DNA of 64,000 nt from Arcanobacterium_A bovis (lineage in GTDB: Bacteria > Actinomycetota > Actinomycetes > Actinomycetales > Actinomycetaceae): the NCBI RefSeq assembly GCF_042655305.1, contig NZ_JBHSLR010000002.1; one strand, 5' to 3'. The position numbers and the translations under genes are program-made. Shown in pieces: positions 1 through 9,982 of this stretch (positions are counted from its first letter, which is position 1; each line of letters starts with the position of its first letter). The notes under the pieces were generated by a model. The model worked only from the letters and a program-made list of their open reading frames with translations. It was not told the origin of the DNA and did not search any database.

Positions 1-798
1 ATCCTCGCGGGAATCGGCGTGTTCGCCACTCTAGGTTTCATGGCTGCTCAGCAAGGTGTCCCAGTAAATGAGCTCCAAGGTTTGAGCGGACCAATCCTCT
101 CCTTCGTGACTTTCCCAGCCGTGATCTCTATGATGCCGGGCGGTCCACTGTTTGGAATCGTATTCTTCCTTTCGCTCACAATTGCTGGATTCACCTCGCT
201 CGTTTCCTTGCTACAGGTAACTTCGGCAGCCTTCCAGGAAAAGTTCGGTATCTCTCGGCGCTCCGCAACCATGTGGATCACGGGCGTTTCCGGCGTCGCC
301 TCGGTATTTATCTTCTCTACTACCGATGGGCTCAACGCCCTCGATGTCGTGGATAAATACATCAATGAGCTGGGAATTATCGGCGCAGCTATCGTTGCAT
401 GCGTTGTTGTGTCATTCGTGCTTCGTCGTCTGCCTTTGTTGCGTGCGCACCTGAACTACAACTCGATGTTGAAACTTGGACCTTGGTGGTACGCGATGGT
501 TGCAGTGCTCGTGCCAGCTGTGCTGTCGGTGATTTTGGTGGCTACCGTCATTGAGCTCATCAAAGAGCCTTATGGCGGATACCCAGTGTGGTTCAACGCC
601 ACGTTTGGCTGGGCAATGATTGTGGGCACTATTGCAGCCTCGGTGATTTTCAGCTTGCTCCGTTGGAAGACGCCGGTGGACGATTTCGATCCGATGACCT
701 TCCATGGCATCGAAGCTGCAGGCGGTTACAACGATTCTCCTGTTGGTGCCACGGCAACCGAAGCTTCGGCGTCGTCGTCAGCCTCTACGAAGCAATAG
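1..798 (+). CDS. metP: NSS-family sodium-dependent amino-acid transporter, MetP-like (5' end outside window)
   Basis: This is the C-terminal part of a neurotransmitter:sodium symporter family permease; the reading frame is open from base 1, so the start lies upstream. About six hydrophobic helices are visible. The stretch FFLSLTIAGFTSLVSLLQV matches the conserved helix 8 region of bacterial NSS proteins, where Ser/Thr residues help bind sodium. The tail is short, polar and Ser/Ala rich. A 36-residue partner gene follows 36 bases downstream, the arrangement of the methionine/alanine importer MetP-MetS of Corynebacterium. Function as a Na+-coupled importer of methionine or small neutral amino acids is inferred from family and neighbour; the exact substrate cannot be read from the sequence. 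Confidence 0.88.
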   Translation: MLAGIGVFATLGFMAAQQGVPVNELQGLSGPILSFVTFPAVISMMPGGPLFGIVFFLSLTIAGFTSLVSLLQVTSAAFQEKFGISRRSATMWITGVSGVASVFIFSTTDGLNALDVVDKYINELGIIGAAIVACVVVSFVLRRLPLLRAHLNYNSMLKLGPWWYAMVAVLVPAVLSVILVATVIELIKEPYGGYPVWFNATFGWAMIVGTIAASVIFSLLRWKTPVDDFDPMTFHGIEAAGGYNDSPVGATATEASASSSASTKQ

Positions 799-834
799 AA
801 CATACAACTCACTTCAAGCAGATAAGGAAAAGAC

Positions 835-945
835 ATGGGAACTTCTGCAATCGTCATGATGGTGGTCTCCATCGGCACTGTATGGGGCGGGCTGATTGCC
901 TCCATCGCATACCTCACCACTCATCCAATGGATGACTCTGAGTAA
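835..945 (+). CDS. metS: MetS-like small subunit of NSS transporter (36 aa)
   Basis: A 36-codon gene that begins MGTSAIVMMVVSIGTVWGG, forms a single transmembrane helix and ends in a short acidic tail (HPMDDSE). An AAGGA ribosome binding site lies about 8 bases before the ATG. It directly follows the NSS permease gene. Size, single helix and position match the MetS subunit needed by the corynebacterial MetP methionine/alanine importer. It presumably packs against the permease in the membrane. The call rests on context plus the family's characteristic Gly/Trp-containing helix; no catalytic residues are expected. Confidence 0.85.
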   Translation: MGTSAIVMMVVSIGTVWGGLIASIAYLTTHPMDDSE

Positions 946-1064
946 AGCTACAACTATCTGATTCAATCCAAGGTAGTTGAGACCTCCGAGATAATATCGA
1001 GTTGAAACCGGTAGACTAAACTCTGCATTACCGTTTCGGCGCTATATTTCTCGGAGGTTTCCTC

Positions 1065-2009
1065 ATGGCTGGTGGTCTCGCCGCTCTTCTCGACGACGTC
1101 GCAGCAATTGCGAAACTTGCTGCCGCGAGCGTGGACGACGTCGCTGCTGCCGCAGGTAAAGCCTCAGTCAAAGCGGTGGGAGTTGTGGTTGACGACGCCG
1201 CAGTAACCCCGCAGTACGTGCGGGGATTGTCGCCCAAACGCGAACTTCCAATCATTTGGCGTATCTCCCAAGGCTCGATCCTCAATAAGTTGATCATCAT
1301 CTGCCTCGCACTGGCTATGAATCAGTGGACTCCGTGGCTACTCACCCCACTGCTCATGCTCGGCGGCACCTACCTTTGTTTCGAGGGCACCGAGAAAGTT
1401 ATTGAGCACTTCACATCACGCGGAAACCATGAGGAAAAACCTGCCGTCGACCAGGGTAAAGACGCCGAAAAAACGGTGATTCGCGGCGCAGTGCGCACCG
1501 ATTTCATTCTCTCTGCTGAGATTATTGTGATTGCGCTCAACGAGGTCAAAGACAAATCTTTCGGGCTAATCCTCGGCGCGCTCATCATCACCGCTTTTGT
1601 GATCACCGCTGGCGTCTACGGCGCAGTAGCCGTGCTTGTGAAGATGGACGACGTTGGCATCAGCCTCATGACACGAAAACGCACCACCACCGTCGGGAAA
1701 CGCATCGGCGCTGGTCTTGTGCGTGCGATGCCCAAAGTCATGGAGTTCATTTCGGTAGTGGGTACGCTGGCGATGATGTGGGTGGGTGGTCACCTTTTCA
1801 TTCAAGGTCTCGCCGATCTGGGGTGGTCGCCAATTTACGACGCCGTACACAACGTTTCGCACGCACTGAGCGGCATCGCCGGTATCGGCGGCTTTTTGGC
1901 ATGGACCACCAACACAGTTCTCTCGATGCTCTTTGGTTTCCTGTGGGGATCAGTGTTTGCGATGCCAATTATGGCACTTCACCAGCGGAAATCGAACGCA
2001 GCAAACTAA
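1065..2009 (+). CDS. DUF808 family inner-membrane protein (YedI-like)
   Basis: A 314-residue protein of the DUF808/YedI family. The N-terminal 50 residues are Ala/Val rich and helical (MAGGLAALLDDVAAIAKLAA), typical of the family. Next comes a short soluble stretch with the conserved LPIIW segment, then about six transmembrane helices with GGTYLCFEGTEKV between helices 1 and 2 and a Gly-rich last pair. A GGAGG ribosome binding site precedes the ATG by 7 bases. It is monocistronic and convergent with nadE. The molecular role of DUF808 proteins is unknown; only membrane localisation can be supported. Confidence 0.85.
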   Translation: MAGGLAALLDDVAAIAKLAAASVDDVAAAAGKASVKAVGVVVDDAAVTPQYVRGLSPKRELPIIWRISQGSILNKLIIICLALAMNQWTPWLLTPLLMLGGTYLCFEGTEKVIEHFTSRGNHEEKPAVDQGKDAEKTVIRGAVRTDFILSAEIIVIALNEVKDKSFGLILGALIITAFVITAGVYGAVAVLVKMDDVGISLMTRKRTTTVGKRIGAGLVRAMPKVMEFISVVGTLAMMWVGGHLFIQGLADLGWSPIYDAVHNVSHALSGIAGIGGFLAWTTNTVLSMLFGFLWGSVFAMPIMALHQRKSNAAN

Positions 2010-2123
2010 ACAAGGCATAGCGATCTGAAGCCAGTGCGGCAAAATGGCACAGAAGCACAGCACTCTAGCTAGTGGTAGTGATCTTGTGTCCACGATCAAA
2101 CGATAAAGCGCAACAGCGTTGCT

Positions 2124-2945
2124 TTACTTCCACCACGTTTCCCAAGGCGTCACTGGCATTGTGCGCTTGTGGCGGGTGCGTAAAAACATCGTTTCGATCT
2201 TTTGAGCAGCGGATTCGTTAACGTCTTGCCCTTCAAGATAGTCGTCAATATCTGCGTAGCGAAGGCCGAGCTCATCCTCATCGGCTCGACCCGGATTTTT
2301 GTCGAGCAAATCGGCAGTGGGAACTTTCATCGCGACTGATTCCTCTCCGCCGAGATACGAAACTAGCGATCTTACCTGCCGTTTGTTCAAACCAGAGAGG
2401 GGGGTGAGATCTGCACCGCCGTCGCCATACTTCGTATAAAAACCCGTTACAGCCTCCGCCGCATGATCAGTGCCAATAACCAAGAGGTGCTCATCGCCAG
2501 CAATCGCATATTGCGCCACCATTCGAAGGCGCGCTTTGGTATTTCCCTTGGTGAAATCACTCATTTGCATGGCCACGGAGCGATCGTATTCCTGTTCAAA
2601 GGCATCAACTGCGTCACCAATATTGAAGGTGACCACTCGATCAGGCTGAATGAAACGCAAAGCTGCCTGAGCGTCGTCTTCGTCTACTTGAATCCGATAC
2701 GGAAGACGGACAGCCACAAACGTAGCCTCGTGCCCTTGTTCGCGTAAGCGTTCCACAGCGAGCTGGGCAAGACGCCCACCAAGGCTCGAATCGACTCCCC
2801 CAGAAATGCCCAGTACAAATCCCTTTGTTTTCGTAGCCAGGCAGTAATTGACGAGGAAATCCACACGTTTTTCCACTTCAGAGGCAGGATCGATGCTTGG
2901 CTGCACGCCAAGCTCGGCAATAATTTCTCGCTGTAGTTCTCGCAT
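2124..2945 (-). CDS. nadE: NH3-dependent NAD+ synthetase NadE
   Basis: A 273-residue cytoplasmic enzyme that amidates nicotinic acid adenine dinucleotide to NAD+ using ATP and ammonia, the last step of NAD synthesis. The ATP-pyrophosphatase P-loop SGGVDSS lies at residues 48-54, followed by further family motifs (VIGTDHAAEAVTGFYTKYGDG and the basic C-terminal RTRHKR). Its length matches the E. coli enzyme (275 aa) and there is no glutaminase domain, so ammonia rather than glutamine is the expected donor. The start is ATG, with only a weak ribosome binding site. It is divergent from the large protease gene; the 266-base gap between them must hold both promoters. Confidence 0.95.
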   Translation of the reverse strand: MRELQREIIAELGVQPSIDPASEVEKRVDFLVNYCLATKTKGFVLGISGGVDSSLGGRLAQLAVERLREQGHEATFVAVRLPYRIQVDEDDAQAALRFIQPDRVVTFNIGDAVDAFEQEYDRSVAMQMSDFTKGNTKARLRMVAQYAIAGDEHLLVIGTDHAAEAVTGFYTKYGDGGADLTPLSGLNKRQVRSLVSYLGGEESVAMKVPTADLLDKNPGRADEDELGLRYADIDDYLEGQDVNESAAQKIETMFLRTRHKRTMPVTPWETWWK

Positions 2946-3211
2946 AGTATGTAGCCTACTCTGAGAGCTTAGTTACGGAAAATAGAAGACATAGCTACCA
3001 CCAGCGGTTTTAAGTAATTATGTTCACAGCATATTCATCAATTGTCCATAGACGACTTATTGAGAATGTGCGAGACTGAGAGAGTTATCGAAAATTAGGG
3101 AATTTAAGAGTTTCTCCCGTATAACGAGGTACCCCCAAGGCGCATCATAATATTGTTTTGGAATATCTCCCCATACGTAATGATTTAACTTTTAACTACT
3201 TTGGGGGTAAT

Positions 3212-6200
3212 ATGCGTTCCCGACTTCAACTATCCACAGCTACGCTTGCTGCGGCTTTATTATTTATTTCTGGTCAAGCCGCGGTGGCGACCAACGCCTC
3301 GGCAGCTCCTTCCACAGTAAAACAACAGACGGTCGCGACTGCACCACAAAGTGTGGAACCACCTAGTCCCACACCACCCTCACTTAAAGAGCTGGGCGGG
3401 ATTGAGAACCTCGCCCATGACTCTGTCAAGGTGATGGTTATCCTCAAGCAACAACCAAGCACACCGTCGTCTACCGCTGAGAAAAACAATCTCAATACCC
3501 AAAACACTATGCTCAGCGACTGGCAAAGCAAATATGGCATCACCGTTGATCGCCAGTTTGGGTACTTGGTCAACGGATTCTCGGCAACGATGCCTTCTGC
3601 CAATATTGCTCGCCTTGCAACCGATTCGCGCGTGGAATCAGTCAAGATTGAGCGCGTCTACTACCCAACCGAGACTAACGCTCGCGAACTGGAAGGCGCA
3701 TCGGCAGCTTTCACTGCCGCTGGCGTGGATGGTACCGGTATGGTTGTGTCAGTTATCGACACGGGAATCGACACCAAACATCAAGATATTCGTCTTGACG
3801 ACGGCAAATGCGCCGCCTCAAAAATCCAAACTTACGACACCTCAAAGGGTTTTACCTGCAAAGTTCCAGCAGGTTATAACTACGCTGACGAGAACTACAC
3901 GATCATAGACACCACTGGCTCAGAGCACGGGCAGCACGTAGCTGGAATCATTGGTGCCAACGGCGGAGTTGGCGATGCTCCAGCTCCTCCAGGACGTCTC
4001 GACGGTATTGCACCAAATGCGCAGCTACTCGCCATGAAAGTCTTTTCTAATCGCGGTGGCGGAGCAAGTGATTCGGATATTATTGCCGCCATCGAAGATT
4101 CGGTGAAGCTCAAGGCAGATGTCATTAATATGTCGCTCGGCGTACCCAACGGGGCAAATAACACCTCTGACGGAACATTCCGCGCTATCGCCGCAGCTCG
4201 TAATGCTGGCGTAATTACGCTGGTAGCTGCTGGAAACGAAGGTCTCAACTTCTCTCCAACTGGGCAAACAGACGATAAAATCGGCTACTACGACGACGCA
4301 ACAGCGGGAACGCCGGCAGTGTTTACCGATGCTTTCGCCGTCGGATCAATCGACAACGCCCCAGTTGTTACCTACACCGGCTACTGGAACGACGGCACTG
4401 ATAAATCGCTATCTTACGTGCAGGCAACGGGCACGCCAGACGGCGCTAACCACGAGCTAGTTAATGTGAACCTTGGGCGTACCGAAGACTACACCACCCT
4501 CGGAATCACTGATCTCACTGGCAAATACGCGCTCGTTGAGCGTGGCACCACGACTTTTGCAGAGAAGTATCAAGCTGCAATCGATCACAAGGCAGCTGGC
4601 ATTGTTATCTTTAACTCGGCAACGTACGGCGAGGATTTCGTGGCGATGTCCGGCATTGAATCGTTCACAATTCCAGGCACCTCGATTCATCGTGCCGATG
4701 CCTTATCAATCCGTACAGCTCTCCAAGCTGGCAAGACAGTCAATATTCGATTCACTTCGGAGTCCACCAAGAGCATTCCGACCACGCTTCAACCGTCGTC
4801 GTTCAGCTCATGGGGGCCGACGCCAAATTTGGACTTCGCACCACAGATTTCCGGCATCGGTGGCGGTGTGAACTCCACCCTCAATGGCAACCGTTATGGT
4901 TATAAATCTGGCACGTCGATGGCTACCCCAAATGTGGCTGGCACTTCGGCGCTCCTCCTCCAGAACTTCGCTCAGCGATTCCCTTCGCTCACCGGCACCG
5001 CGAAGGTAGATAACGTCAAAGTTGCGCTCATGAATACTGCGCAAATCCCGGTTGATGCACAACAAAAGCCATTCGCACCACGCCAAGTTGGTGCAGGTCT
5101 TGCGCGTATTGACCTCGCGTTGAAGAACAACGTGTTCGCCACTGTAAACGGTTTGCCATACGTGTCGCTCCACGAAGTTAATTCATCGCGTACCTTTACC
5201 GTTACACTCAGCAATCAGGGAAGTAACGCTGTTTCGTACTCACTACCAGCACAAAAAGTGCTCAATGAGACGAACGCAGCGCAGCAGTACACAGTAACCA
5301 CGCTCTCGTCTGAAACCTTGACGCCGAGCGCACAAACTGTAACCGTACAACCAGGCTCCACAGCGAGCGTAACCTTCACGTTGGCCCCAAATACTGGTTC
5401 GTCGCACTTCATTGAAGGCTGGGCACAATTTAAGTCTACGACGGCTGACGCGCCAGATATCGCAGTTCCATATCTCGGTTTCGTTGGAAACTGGAACGCA
5501 GAAAATATTATCGACGACGGTTCCAAACTCGGCTACGAGAGCTTCCTCGGGCTCCAGTACCAGGGAAGCTATGTACCGGTCGCGGCGTCGTCGCGCTCCT
5601 ATGAGTACTGGCTTTCCCCGAACGGCGACGGAAACTTCGACTACGTCACTCCGGTTCTATTCTTGCTACGAAATGCAACGGAAGCACGCTACGAAATCTG
5701 GGATTCATCCAAATCTCAATTCATCACCACGGTAGGTGAAGAAGTTTCTTTGCGACGTCAGATATTGAGTCAAGTGACGCGTCTGGGCACGTCTTCTCGT
5801 TACGCTGCCGCCTCAGGTAACTTCGATGGAAATACTTGGGATCCGCAGGCAGTAGCTTACAAGAATCTTCCAGACGGTCGCTACACTTACCGTGTTAAAG
5901 CGAGAGTTGGTACAAATTTCGATTGGCAAAACAAAGATTTCTCGTTCGGCATCGATACCACTCAGCCCACCATTTCCTTTGGCTCTGTTGTTAACGGACA
6001 AGTGAGTGTGACAGTTGGCGATACTGGTTCTGGCATTTTGCAGGCACCAACTGCAAAGTCGTCCAATGGCGCTAGCTTGACAGTGACACCAACCGGCACG
6101 AATACCTATTCGATTTCCCTACCGACTGACGGTTCAACACAAATTTTCGCCTATGCTTATGATCGAGCCCTCAACTCGACTGTGAGCTCGAAACTTATAT

Positions 6201-8821
6201 CCGGCGCATCGGTGCTGGTGGCAAGTGCCGATTTGCTTACATCGTCGGTCATCGGACCTTCAAATCCGTTGGTGCACGACGGCAGCGTTGAGATTCGCGG
6301 TGTTGTGAATGACGATATTTCCAAGGTCATGGTCAATGACCAAGAAGTGACGCCGAAAAATGGCACCTTCTCAGTGATGGTCCCACTATCGGAAGGCGTG
6401 AATGAGCTGTCGGTGCGCGCATACGTCGGTGATGCCCAAGCTGGCGACGCGATTAATTTGGCGCCAATCTACGATTCTTCGGCACCGAAGGTTGAGTTCG
6501 ATTCGAAATCCCTTACCTCCGATGGCAAGCTTCTGATTGCCGACGACGGTTCGGCAACGCTCACAGGTACCGTCACTGATTCACGTAACGGCGCAAAGTT
6601 GTCGCTGAACATCAACGGTCAAAACGTAACAGTTGCCGACGACGGAACCTTTAGCTTCACGATCAAGGACGCTACCTCGCTCAATTCCTTGGCGATCAGC
6701 GCTTCCGATCAAGCGAACAACACACTTGCTACGCTGGCAGTGCCAACTGTGAGCCCAACAGCCACATTCGTGGAGCCAACAGTCACAAATGCTAGCTGTA
6801 ACGGGCTTATAACCTGCTTGGTTCCTCCTGTATCGTCAGATACCACTACTCAAGGATTCACGGTTCGTGGCACACTTGGCGATGCTAAGAGCATCAGCTT
6901 CCAACCAGGAGATCGCGCTATCAGCAGCGGAGCCTATACATCGAACACTCCGATCAACGTAACCACTGCTGCTGATGGAACATTCACTGTCAAATTGAAT
7001 TTAATCACTGGTTTTAACGATTTCCGAGTGAAGGTTTACGATTCCACCGGCGCTGTACACAGCGATTTTGCGTCGTCGTTCCTATTCGACGTAACGCCGC
7101 CAAGCGTGAAATTCTCTGATCCTAAGCTTTACCACGGCACCTTGATTACGAATCAAGATTCGGTAGTCATGCGCGGATCAGCGTCCGATGATGGTTGGGG
7201 CTACAAGCTGCTGCTTAACGATATTTCCGCCAAGGAAGTATTTGAGTACGGCGGAATCGGACCTGCATCGAACCAGCGTACCTTTGATCAGACCTTGCCG
7301 GTACAGCAAGGCGATCAACTTCTTGTTGCTTTCGCAGATCAGATGGGCAATGCTCTGTCGGGACTCATTCCAGTAGTGGTGGATAAAACTGCACCGGGTT
7401 TGAGCTTGACCGGCTTGACCGCAGGATCACAAATCAATAAGGATACGCCGGTGACGGCAACCGTCAACGACCCATATTTGGCCAATATCAAGGTTTACCT
7501 TGATGGAGCACAAATCGGAACACAATCCACTCAGTTCTCACAAACCACCAATCCTGTTGAATCAATTTTGGTACAAGGAAGTAGTGCGCCAGTAAATACC
7601 GCCGCGACTTCAACCGAGACCACTCTTCAACAGGCAGTGGTAGCGTCAGCACAAACGGCCGGCTACCACAAGATAACGGTGACGGGAACCGACGTCGCGG
7701 GCAATACTGTTTCGCAGGACTTCCCTTACGCCGTCAACCTCGGCTATACCTTGCTCGGGCCTGATACGCTGACGATGGATATCACCACTGATCAGCTCGC
7801 CGATCAAGCTAAGCTCTACGCCACAATTGCGTCGAACTACAAGGCCTCGTTGACGACGGACACCTCAGGTATCGATCCAAATGCTAAGGTTACGGCGACA
7901 TCACTCTCGTCGCTCACGAACGGAACACAAACCGTCGTCATCACGACGACGAACCAGTTCGGAGTGCAAACGACGAAGTCGATCACCTTGACTTTGAATG
8001 CAACCACTCCGCCGCTTCCACCCACCACACTTTCGCTGTTGTGGATGGAGCGCACCTACGATATGGCTGTGGGCGTCTCACCATCGCCAAGTACTGATCA
8101 GCTTGAATACCGGTTCCTCTCTTACAACCTGTCCACCAACAAATGGACGGTGTTCCAAGACTGGAGCACGGCAAACTGGGCAGGATGGACCGCCGATAGC
8201 GGTACGTATTGGTTACATGTTGAGGCACGACACAAGGTGACCAAGGCGAGCGTAAGCGATAAGACGATTGCCTTCGCTTATCCAAAGCTCAAAGGTGATT
8301 TGTCCGGCACAACGTTCTCGCTGTTATGGATTCAACGTGAAGAGGATATGGCCGTTGGTGCTGCTCCATCAGTTAGCACCGATCAGATTGAGTACAAGTT
8401 CTTGAGCTACAACACTCAAACAGGCACTTGGAAAGTTCTACAAGATTGGAATGTCAGCAACTGGGCAAGCTGGAGAGCAGCAAGCGGTTCCTACTGGCTC
8501 CGAGTTGAAGCGCGAAATAAGGTGACGAAAGCCTATATTGGCGACAAAACCATCGCGTTTGCATATCCACACTTGTTGGACATCAGTGGCACCTACGTTG
8601 CTACACAAAGCGGCTATACACTCACCGGAGTGTCGTCATACAACCCGAAGGCTACCTTCAAGACTTCCATATATGACCACAGCACAGGACAATGGATCTC
8701 ATCGTCCACGGTTCAGTGGCAAAAATGGTACTTGAAACCAGGAAACTACACCGTTCGTTTCGACGTATTCACCTCCGGCGGGGAACTCATCGAACAGCGC
8801 TACTACGGTTTCACGGTATAA
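3212..8821 (+). CDS. Large secreted S8 (subtilisin-like) serine protease with PA domain and C-terminal aromatic repeats
   Basis: The start is set at the ATG at 3212 (1869 aa) because a GGGGGT site precedes it and a signal peptide follows directly (MRSRLQLSTATLAAALLFIS). The frame is also open to a TTG at 3158. Order: inhibitor I9-like propeptide (about 75-150), S8 catalytic domain with Asp183 (IDTGID), His239 (HGQHVAG) and Ser569 (GTSMATP), a PA-type insert between His and Ser, an Fn3-like region after the catalytic domain as in C5a-peptidase/lactocepin-type enzymes, several Ig-like modules, then three Trp/Tyr-rich repeats (about 1608-1700, 1703-1790, 1790-1869). No LPXTG or membrane anchor is present, so it is secreted or held non-covalently. 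A perfect terminator hairpin follows. The likely role is extracellular proteolysis, possibly virulence; the substrate is unknown. Confidence 0.9.
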   Translation: MRSRLQLSTATLAAALLFISGQAAVATNASAAPSTVKQQTVATAPQSVEPPSPTPPSLKELGGIENLAHDSVKVMVILKQQPSTPSSTAEKNNLNTQNTMLSDWQSKYGITVDRQFGYLVNGFSATMPSANIARLATDSRVESVKIERVYYPTETNARELEGASAAFTAAGVDGTGMVVSVIDTGIDTKHQDIRLDDGKCAASKIQTYDTSKGFTCKVPAGYNYADENYTIIDTTGSEHGQHVAGIIGANGGVGDAPAPPGRLDGIAPNAQLLAMKVFSNRGGGASDSDIIAAIEDSVKLKADVINMSLGVPNGANNTSDGTFRAIAAARNAGVITLVAAGNEGLNFSPTGQTDDKIGYYDDATAGTPAVFTDAFAVGSIDNAPVVTYTGYWNDGTDKSLSYVQATGTPDGANHELVNVNLGRTEDYTTLGITDLTGKYALVERGTTTFAEKYQAAIDHKAAGIVIFNSATYGEDFVAMSGIESFTIPGTSIHRADALSIRTALQAGKTVNIRFTSESTKSIPTTLQPSSFSSWGPTPNLDFAPQISGIGGGVNSTLNGNRYGYKSGTSMATPNVAGTSALLLQNFAQRFPSLTGTAKVDNVKVALMNTAQIPVDAQQKPFAPRQVGAGLARIDLALKNNVFATVNGLPYVSLHEVNSSRTFTVTLSNQGSNAVSYSLPAQKVLNETNAAQQYTVTTLSSETLTPSAQTVTVQPGSTASVTFTLAPNTGSSHFIEGWAQFKSTTADAPDIAVPYLGFVGNWNAENIIDDGSKLGYESFLGLQYQGSYVPVAASSRSYEYWLSPNGDGNFDYVTPVLFLLRNATEARYEIWDSSKSQFITTVGEEVSLRRQILSQVTRLGTSSRYAAASGNFDGNTWDPQAVAYKNLPDGRYTYRVKARVGTNFDWQNKDFSFGIDTTQPTISFGSVVNGQVSVTVGDTGSGILQAPTAKSSNGASLTVTPTGTNTYSISLPTDGSTQIFAYAYDRALNSTVSSKLISGASVLVASADLLTSSVIGPSNPLVHDGSVEIRGVVNDDISKVMVNDQEVTPKNGTFSVMVPLSEGVNELSVRAYVGDAQAGDAINLAPIYDSSAPKVEFDSKSLTSDGKLLIADDGSATLTGTVTDSRNGAKLSLNINGQNVTVADDGTFSFTIKDATSLNSLAISASDQANNTLATLAVPTVSPTATFVEPTVTNASCNGLITCLVPPVSSDTTTQGFTVRGTLGDAKSISFQPGDRAISSGAYTSNTPINVTTAADGTFTVKLNLITGFNDFRVKVYDSTGAVHSDFASSFLFDVTPPSVKFSDPKLYHGTLITNQDSVVMRGSASDDGWGYKLLLNDISAKEVFEYGGIGPASNQRTFDQTLPVQQGDQLLVAFADQMGNALSGLIPVVVDKTAPGLSLTGLTAGSQINKDTPVTATVNDPYLANIKVYLDGAQIGTQSTQFSQTTNPVESILVQGSSAPVNTAATSTETTLQQAVVASAQTAGYHKITVTGTDVAGNTVSQDFPYAVNLGYTLLGPDTLTMDITTDQLADQAKLYATIASNYKASLTTDTSGIDPNAKVTATSLSSLTNGTQTVVITTTNQFGVQTTKSITLTLNATTPPLPPTTLSLLWMERTYDMAVGVSPSPSTDQLEYRFLSYNLSTNKWTVFQDWSTANWAGWTADSGTYWLHVEARHKVTKASVSDKTIAFAYPKLKGDLSGTTFSLLWIQREEDMAVGAAPSVSTDQIEYKFLSYNTQTGTWKVLQDWNVSNWASWRAASGSYWLRVEARNKVTKAYIGDKTIAFAYPHLLDISGTYVATQSGYTLTGVSSYNPKATFKTSIYDHSTGQWISSSTVQWQKWYLKPGNYTVRFDVFTSGGELIEQRYYGFTV

Positions 8822-8882
8822 AACCCAATCAGCGGGTGTGCACTGCTAAAACTGCACAGCTAATTGTGCGGTAACAACTAGA

Positions 8883-8920
8883 AGGTTCGGGTGGGAATGA
8901 TATCATTCCCACCCGAACCT
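8883..8920 (+). terminator. Intrinsic terminator after the S8 protease
   Basis: A perfect 19-bp inverted repeat with abutting arms (8883-8901 and 8902-8920). It lies between the convergent protease and aldolase genes and probably ends transcription from both sides. The following T-tract is weak. Confidence 0.75.
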
Positions 8921-8989
8921 ATGTGTATCCCAATGAAAATCCAGTGCCTTAACACGATTCCATATCGTGTAAGCCTTATTTAACTCACG

Positions 8990-9982
8990 TTATGCCGACT
9001 TCTTATCCTTCAGTTTCGAATATTTGAGTCGATAAACCGCATTCATCAAGATTCGATCAAAGAAAGCAATCGGCTTTGCCGCAAAGCTGCGAGCCATCGT
9101 TGCCGCGAGCGCATTCTTGTGTACAACCATGCGCACAGCCTCAGCGTCAGAAGCATCTTTGCCGAGGTAGTAAACAGTTCCTGCCCCAAATACCGCATTG
9201 GCGAACGGGGTGTCAGTCATACGCAATCCAACGAGCTGCGCGAAATCATCCAAGTACGGCACGAGCTTGTCTTTGAAGTTGAGAGCAACCGGATCCTCAT
9301 CGGCGTAGATCACCTCAACGTCGTCGCGCTTGGCGAAAATATGCGCAGCTTCTGCTGGAATACCCGAATCGTTACGCTTCCACATCTTTGGAACAAGCGT
9401 TTCGTCAGGAACTAACGATGTGCGCTTGGCAAACTCCGCCCGGCAAAACTCTTCCACGTCCAGCGCAAGCTGTAGAGCTTCGTCTGCACTGCGGCCAAAT
9501 ACGATCATTCCATGCGCTTTCATCAAAATCGCATGAGCTCCCGTATTGCGAAGCACTTCCATAATGGCGTTATGAAGTTTCTTCTGCCCAGGAAGACCAT
9601 AGTTAGCAATCGGCAATGAGTCGCTACCAATCTTCTGTGCCAAGTCGGCAGGAAGTGGGTACGGCTTATTACCCAACGACATCGCCGAAGCATAGGGCTG
9701 ATGAGTGTGAATAATAAACTGAGCATCTGGACGCTCGGAATAGATCAGAGCGTGAAGTGAGCGTTCGGTGGTTGGTTTGAGATCGCCGTCGTAACTACCG
9801 TCCAAACGCACCTTAATCATTTCCTCTGGAACAAGATCCGTGTAATTACGCCCAGACGGGGTGCAGTAAAACGTTCCCCCGTCAATACGCTGCGACAAGT
9901 TGCCCCACGTACGCGCCACTAGCCGCTTTTCAAGCAGCTTCTGCGAGGTAGCGATGATATTGTTTTGGATATCGTAGCTCAT
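8990..9982 (-). CDS. Class II aldolase/adducin family protein
   Basis: A 330-residue protein whose first ~220 residues form a class II (zinc) aldolase domain of the fuculose/ribulose-phosphate type. The metal-site residues are present: Glu73 (PTTERS), His92 and His94 (IHTHQ) and His157 (KAHGMIVFG). About 110 residues beyond the usual FucA length follow, containing FANAVFGAGTVYYLG, which looks like a second partial domain. The ATG overlaps the stop of the aminotransferase gene by 4 bases, so the two are translationally coupled. It probably catalyses reversible aldol cleavage, or epimerisation, of a sugar phosphate made by the divergent FGGY kinase. The substrate is not known. Confidence 0.85.
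   Translation of the reverse strand: MSYDIQNNIIATSQKLLEKRLVARTWGNLSQRIDGGTFYCTPSGRNYTDLVPEEMIKVRLDGSYDGDLKPTTERSLHALIYSERPDAQFIIHTHQPYASAMSLGNKPYPLPADLAQKIGSDSLPIANYGLPGQKKLHNAIMEVLRNTGAHAILMKAHGMIVFGRSADEALQLALDVEEFCRAEFAKRTSLVPDETLVPKMWKRNDSGIPAEAAHIFAKRDDVEVIYADEDPVALNFKDKLVPYLDDFAQLVGLRMTDTPFANAVFGAGTVYYLGKDASDAEAVRMVVHKNALAATMARSFAAKPIAFFDRILMNAVYRLKYSKLKDKKSA

Noticed and set aside
3158..3211. Upstream TTG start for the S8 protease
   Set aside because: It would add 18 polar residues before the signal peptide; the ATG at 3212 has a better ribosome site and leads straight into the signal sequence.
8883..8920. Long perfect palindrome considered as a recombination or attachment site
   Set aside because: Position between convergent genes and GC-rich core fit an intrinsic terminator; no integrase or duplicated tRNA end is nearby.
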